A stretch of DNA of 9,330 nt from Roseburia sp. Its GTDB lineage: Bacteria > Bacillota > Clostridia > Lachnospirales > Lachnospiraceae. Shown one piece after another: positions 6,840-9,330 of this stretch (the first letter of the stretch is position 1; every line of letters begins with the position of its first letter). The DNA is taken from assembly GCA_017621905.1 (NCBI GenBank), contig JAGASC010000109.1, positions 1 through 9,330 of the forward strand, written 5' to 3'. The notes under the pieces were generated by a model. That model did not search any database. It was not told the DNA's origin and worked only from the letters and a program-made list of their open reading frames with translations. The position numbers were made by a program, and so were the translations under genes.

Positions 6840-8429
6840 ATGGAGAAATGCTTTAATGTAACAGCGACATGCGTTCCATCAAAGCACTACATGGTGGATA
6901 TTTCCGGTAAGATAGATACAATTATATCGGAACTGATAGAGAAAAATTATTATTTTACCATAAATCGAGCCAGGCAATACGGTAAGACTACAACCTTGTC
7001 CAGACTTGCAGCCAGATTGAGAGAGACGTATTATGTGCTGCGTATTAGTTTTGAGGGAGCGGACGAGCTCTTTTTATCGGCACAAAACATGGTCAATGGT
7101 TTTCTGTGGTTAACGGCAAAAGAGCTGAAGAAAACAGAAATTTCTCCTGATATTTTGGAAAAATGGGAAACACCTGTTTTAGCTCCGCTTGAACTGATGC
7201 AGCTTAGCAGCCGTATTACAGAGTTATGTAATAGCGCTGATAAAGAAATTATCCTGATGATCGATGAAGTGGATAAGTGTGCAAATAATGAGCTGTTCCT
7301 GAGTTTTTTGGGAATCCTGCGGGATAAGTATATCAGAAGAGCAGATGGCGAAGATGCAACTTTTAAGAATGTTATTCTGGCCAGTGTCTATGACATTAAA
7401 AATCTGAAAAGAAAGCTTCGTCCAGAGGAAGAACATCAGTACAATAGCCCATGGAATGTAGCCATGGATTTCGATATTGATATGAGCTTTACGGCAGACG
7501 AGATTGCTACCATGATTCAGGAGTATGAGGATGACCATCATTTTGGAATTGATGTAAGGTGGTTTAGCAGACAGCTTCGCGAATATACCTCAGGATACCC
7601 ATATTTGGTGTCCAGAATATGCCAGATCATTGACCAGAAAGTGGCGAAGGAGGAAGCCTTTGCCAGTCCTGGGGCGGCATGGAGTCCGGAAGGCTTTCAG
7701 CGTGCAGTGAAGCTGCTTTTGTCTACACAGTGTACGCTTTTTGATGATATGAATAAGAATCTGGATATGTATCCGGAATTGGATCAGATGATGCGCTCTA
7801 TGTTGCTTCAGGGGGTATCCTATCCTTATACGATTAGTGATAACACTACACAGTTGGGGGTACGGTTTGGGTATTTTAAGAATCATAATGGAAGTTTGGC
7901 GATTGCGAACCGGATATTTGAGACTTATTTGTATGATATGTATTTTATGAGAGAAAAGTCGGAGAATAGCATGGCCAGACAAGGAGCTTTGGAAAAGAAC
8001 AGTTTTATCCGAAATGATAGTTTGGATATGGATATGATTGTCAGTCGGTTTAAAGCACATTATGATTTCCTTTACAGTGAGCAGAATTGGAAATTTATTG
8101 AGGAGAATGGAAGATTTCTGTTTTTGACTTTCCTGAAACCAATTATTAATGGTGTTGGAAATTATTATATTGAGGCAAGGACCCGTGATCAAACACGTAC
8201 AGATGTTGTAGTGGATTATCTTGGGAAACAGTATATTGTAGAATTGAAGATATACCATGGAGATGTGTATCAGCAGAAGGGGATTGAACAATTATGTGAA
8301 TATCTCGATTATCATGGGCAGGAAAAAGGATGGCTGATCAGTTTCTGTTTTCACAAGAAAAAAGAAAAAAAGACAGGAATGGAACTTTTGTATCGGGATG
8401 GGAAAGAAATTGTGGAGGCGATATTATAG
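6840..8429 (+). CDS. AAA-like ATPase with C-terminal PD-(D/E)XK nuclease domain
   Basis: The protein has two parts. The N-terminal AAA-like ATPase shows a family-type P-loop (NRARQYGKTTTL, Gly48-Lys49-Thr50), in which the first glycine of the usual Walker A is replaced, and a Walker B strand EIILMIDEVD (Asp142-Glu143). The C-terminal part shows the restriction-endonuclease-like core: Asp455 in TRTDVVVDY, Glu468-x-Lys470 in YIVELKIY, and Gln484 in GIEQLCEYLDYH. Similar proteins are widespread, often in many copies, in Clostridia and Bacteroidetes; their function is unknown, and a role in defence or mobile-element biology is only a guess. The start at 6840 is chosen because MEKCFNV aligns with MGKIFNV of the adjacent relic and because AAAGG lies 12 bases upstream; ATG 6828 would abut that ribosome site. 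A strong terminator follows 100 bases after the stop. Confidence 0.88.
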   Translation: MEKCFNVTATCVPSKHYMVDISGKIDTIISELIEKNYYFTINRARQYGKTTTLSRLAARLRETYYVLRISFEGADELFLSAQNMVNGFLWLTAKELKKTEISPDILEKWETPVLAPLELMQLSSRITELCNSADKEIILMIDEVDKCANNELFLSFLGILRDKYIRRADGEDATFKNVILASVYDIKNLKRKLRPEEEHQYNSPWNVAMDFDIDMSFTADEIATMIQEYEDDHHFGIDVRWFSRQLREYTSGYPYLVSRICQIIDQKVAKEEAFASPGAAWSPEGFQRAVKLLLSTQCTLFDDMNKNLDMYPELDQMMRSMLLQGVSYPYTISDNTTQLGVRFGYFKNHNGSLAIANRIFETYLYDMYFMREKSENSMARQGALEKNSFIRNDSLDMDMIVSRFKAHYDFLYSEQNWKFIEENGRFLFLTFLKPIINGVGNYYIEARTRDQTRTDVVVDYLGKQYIVELKIYHGDVYQQKGIEQLCEYLDYHGQEKGWLISFCFHKKKEKKTGMELLYRDGKEIVEAIL

Positions 8430-8531
8430 AATTGCAGGAGCACTGAAAAAAACACAGATTCCATATGCTATCCTCCATTGCAACAAAGATATTGCGGTGA
8501 ATAGTTCATCTGGCTGAAGCGAATATAAATT

Positions 8532-8569
8532 GGACACCATTATATTAGCCATAATGGTGTCCTTTTTTT
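8532..8569 (+). terminator. Rho-independent terminator after the ATPase gene
   Basis: GGACACCATTAT (8532-8543) and ATAATGGTGTCC (8551-8562) form a perfect 12-pair stem with a seven-base loop, followed by seven Ts (8563-8569). It is clearly oriented for + strand transcripts. It also abuts the end of the - strand hicB relic, but has no T tract for that direction. Confidence 0.92.
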
Positions 8570-8820
8570 CTATCTGGCACCAATCTTCAGCATTAAAGCT
8601 TCTTGAAGAACTTGAGAGAAGTTGACGCCAAGAGCAGTAGTCTCTTCATTGAGCCATTCTGGAATAGTAAGAGTCTTTTTAACAGCTTTGTTTTTGTCAT
8701 TTCCATTCCATCATTTAAATCATCTCCACAAGTATAGCAACCTTCAAGATCCGGAAAGTTAATGGAGTAACTGCCGTCTGATTCTGCCGTAAAAATTGCT
8801 GGATATGCATATTTAGCCAT
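8570..8820 (-). pseudogene. hicB: HicB antitoxin gene with its middle deleted and frame lost
   Basis: HicB antitoxins neutralise the HicA mRNA interferase and repress their own operon. The first 41 codons from ATG 8820 give a typical HicB partial RNase H-like fold (AKYAYPAIFTAES, SINFPDLEGCYTCGD). At 8698 the match jumps by one frame to DKNKAVKKTLTIPEWLN, then LGVNFSQVLQEALMLK and TAG at 8570, the usual C-terminal helix domain. About 45 to 50 residues of a normal protein of near 130 are missing. In the original frame the peptide runs on through unrelated residues to a TAA at 8593-8595, 75 residues in all. AAAGGAG lies seven bases before ATG 8820; the TTG at 8826 is not needed. No hicA is seen on either side, so the system is broken. 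Confidence 0.82.
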
Positions 8821-8827
8821 AATCAAT

Positions 8828-8834
8828 CTCCTTT
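8828..8834 (-). promoter_or_regulatory. Ribosome binding site fixing the hicB start
   Basis: AAAGGAG on the - strand stands seven bases before ATG 8820 and only one base before the TTG at 8826, so it selects the ATG. Confidence 0.7.
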
Positions 8835-8867
8835 ATAATAACGAGAAGCGCAAAGGCTTATTTAAGC

Positions 8868-8888
8868 GAGATTATAACACATAATCTC
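8868..8888 (-). promoter_or_regulatory. Extended -10 promoter of hicB inside a palindrome
   Basis: On the - strand TATAAT (complement of 8871-8876) is preceded by TGT, an extended -10 element; the -35 region is weak. The box lies in a perfect inverted repeat, GAGATTAT (8868-8875) and ATAATCTC (8881-8888), spaced by AACAC. A palindrome over the -10 is where a HicB-type autorepressor could bind. The same repeat could instead form a weak hairpin after the kinase gene. Confidence 0.5.
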
Positions 8889-8916
8889 ATAAAAAGGATA
8901 ATAAATTTTGGTTTTG

Positions 8917-9330
8917 TTATAAGTTGTTACCAGATTTTCTTTCCCTTGTTTTTTTATTCTCCTCATATTCCGTGCAGGTCAGTTTTAAGGCAGTCATCTG
9001 AATGGACAGCCCTTTTCCACCGTTCGGATTTGGATAAACCGTCAGGCCACAGTCGCCGCCATAGAAAAGCTGAAGCCTCTGATGCAGATTTTTCAGGCCG
9101 TAGCTTTCTGTATCAATTTGAATAGGTTCATGGAGGCGGGCATTGAGCTCCTCCATTTCGTCCGTTGTCATACCGCTTCCGTTGTCCTCCACGGTCAGCA
9201 GCATTGTCTTGTCATCCAGCGATTTCCCTTTAAACAGAATATAATTTTGCTCATTCGAGGTGTCAAAGCCGTGGACAAAATAGTTTTCGATCAACGGCTG
9301 AAACAGGTTGCGAATAATTCCGTAGTTTAG
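8917..9330 (-). CDS. Sensor histidine kinase, YesM/LytS type (C-terminal ATPase part)
   Basis: This is the HATPase domain of a two-component sensor kinase; the frame stays open to the right edge, so the sensor, membrane and phospho-acceptor parts lie outside. The in-frame TTG at 9294 is internal. Motifs in order: the N box FQPLIENYFVHG, where the Asn binds the Mg-ATP, the G1 box VEDNGSGM, and the G2-like YGLKNLHQRLQLFYG, ending with GKGLSIQMTAL. The FQPLIEN..HG and LKNLHQRL forms are typical of the YesM/LytS class, which mostly senses sugars or peptides and pairs with AraC- or LytTR-type regulators. A basic tail of some 20 residues (EENKKTRERKSGNNL) after the domain is unusual. The partner regulator is not in the window. 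Confidence 0.9.
   Translation of the reverse strand, partial: LNYGIIRNLFQPLIENYFVHGFDTSNEQNYILFKGKSLDDKTMLLTVEDNGSGMTTDEMEELNARLHEPIQIDTESYGLKNLHQRLQLFYGGDCGLTVYPNPNGGKGLSIQMTALKLTCTEYEENKKTRERKSGNNL

Noticed and set aside
7590..8291. A 233-codon open frame on the - strand opposite the ATPase
   Set aside because: The ATPase and nuclease motifs on the + strand are clear; this frame has none.
8430..8916. A hicA toxin gene beside hicB
   Set aside because: No HicA-like sequence (GSHxxF/Y with the catalytic His) was found on either strand around the relic.
1..9330. CRISPR array, tRNA, rRNA, or insertion sequence
   Set aside because: I saw no regularly spaced repeats, no cloverleaf or rRNA sequence, and no transposase or integrase gene.

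Overview
The window looks like a chromosome segment from a low-to-middle GC Firmicute of class Clostridia, most likely Lachnospiraceae. The grounds are the PyrK/PyrD type 1B pair, strong AGGAGG-type ribosome sites, a LacI-family style operator, a YesM-like kinase and an AAA/PD-(D/E)XK protein of a type common in gut Clostridia. This placement is inference; no rRNA or other marker is present.

Left part (1-2380, + strand): the 3' end of pyrK overlaps pyrD by one base, giving the two subunits of the NAD-linked dihydroorotate dehydrogenase B of pyrimidine synthesis. A DUF362 protein with a cysteine cluster follows on the same strand, where pyrE might have been expected. The 190 bases after it lie between convergent genes and hold three copies of a 15-base repeat in opposing orientations, then three hairpins in a row.

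Middle part (2569-5560, - strand): uxaA and uxaB form a two-gene operon, with uxaA first. They reduce D-tagaturonate to D-altronate and dehydrate it to 2-keto-3-deoxygluconate, as in galacturonate (pectin) breakdown. A near-perfect LacI/CcpA-type palindrome lies just upstream of the GTG start of uxaA.

Right part (about 5640-8900): this is an AT-richer accessory stretch. A 184-residue protein resembling PBECR4 predicted nucleases is preceded by a folded leader ending in a terminator-like hairpin. Next comes a scar of an AAA/PD-(D/E)XK gene in which only the first and last codons remain, fused together and frameshifted. Directly after it is a complete paralogue of about 530 residues, closed by a strong terminator. 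A hicB antitoxin gene on the - strand has also lost its middle and its frame, and no hicA is visible. The last 0.4 kb is the C-terminal ATPase end of a YesM/LytS-type histidine kinase on the - strand, cut by the window edge.

The flanks are housekeeping and sugar-acid catabolism. The accessory stretch looks like a turnover site for toxin-like and ATPase-nuclease genes, with two independent internal-deletion relics within 2.2 kb. The most interesting points are the leader-hairpin-nuclease layout and the two relics.
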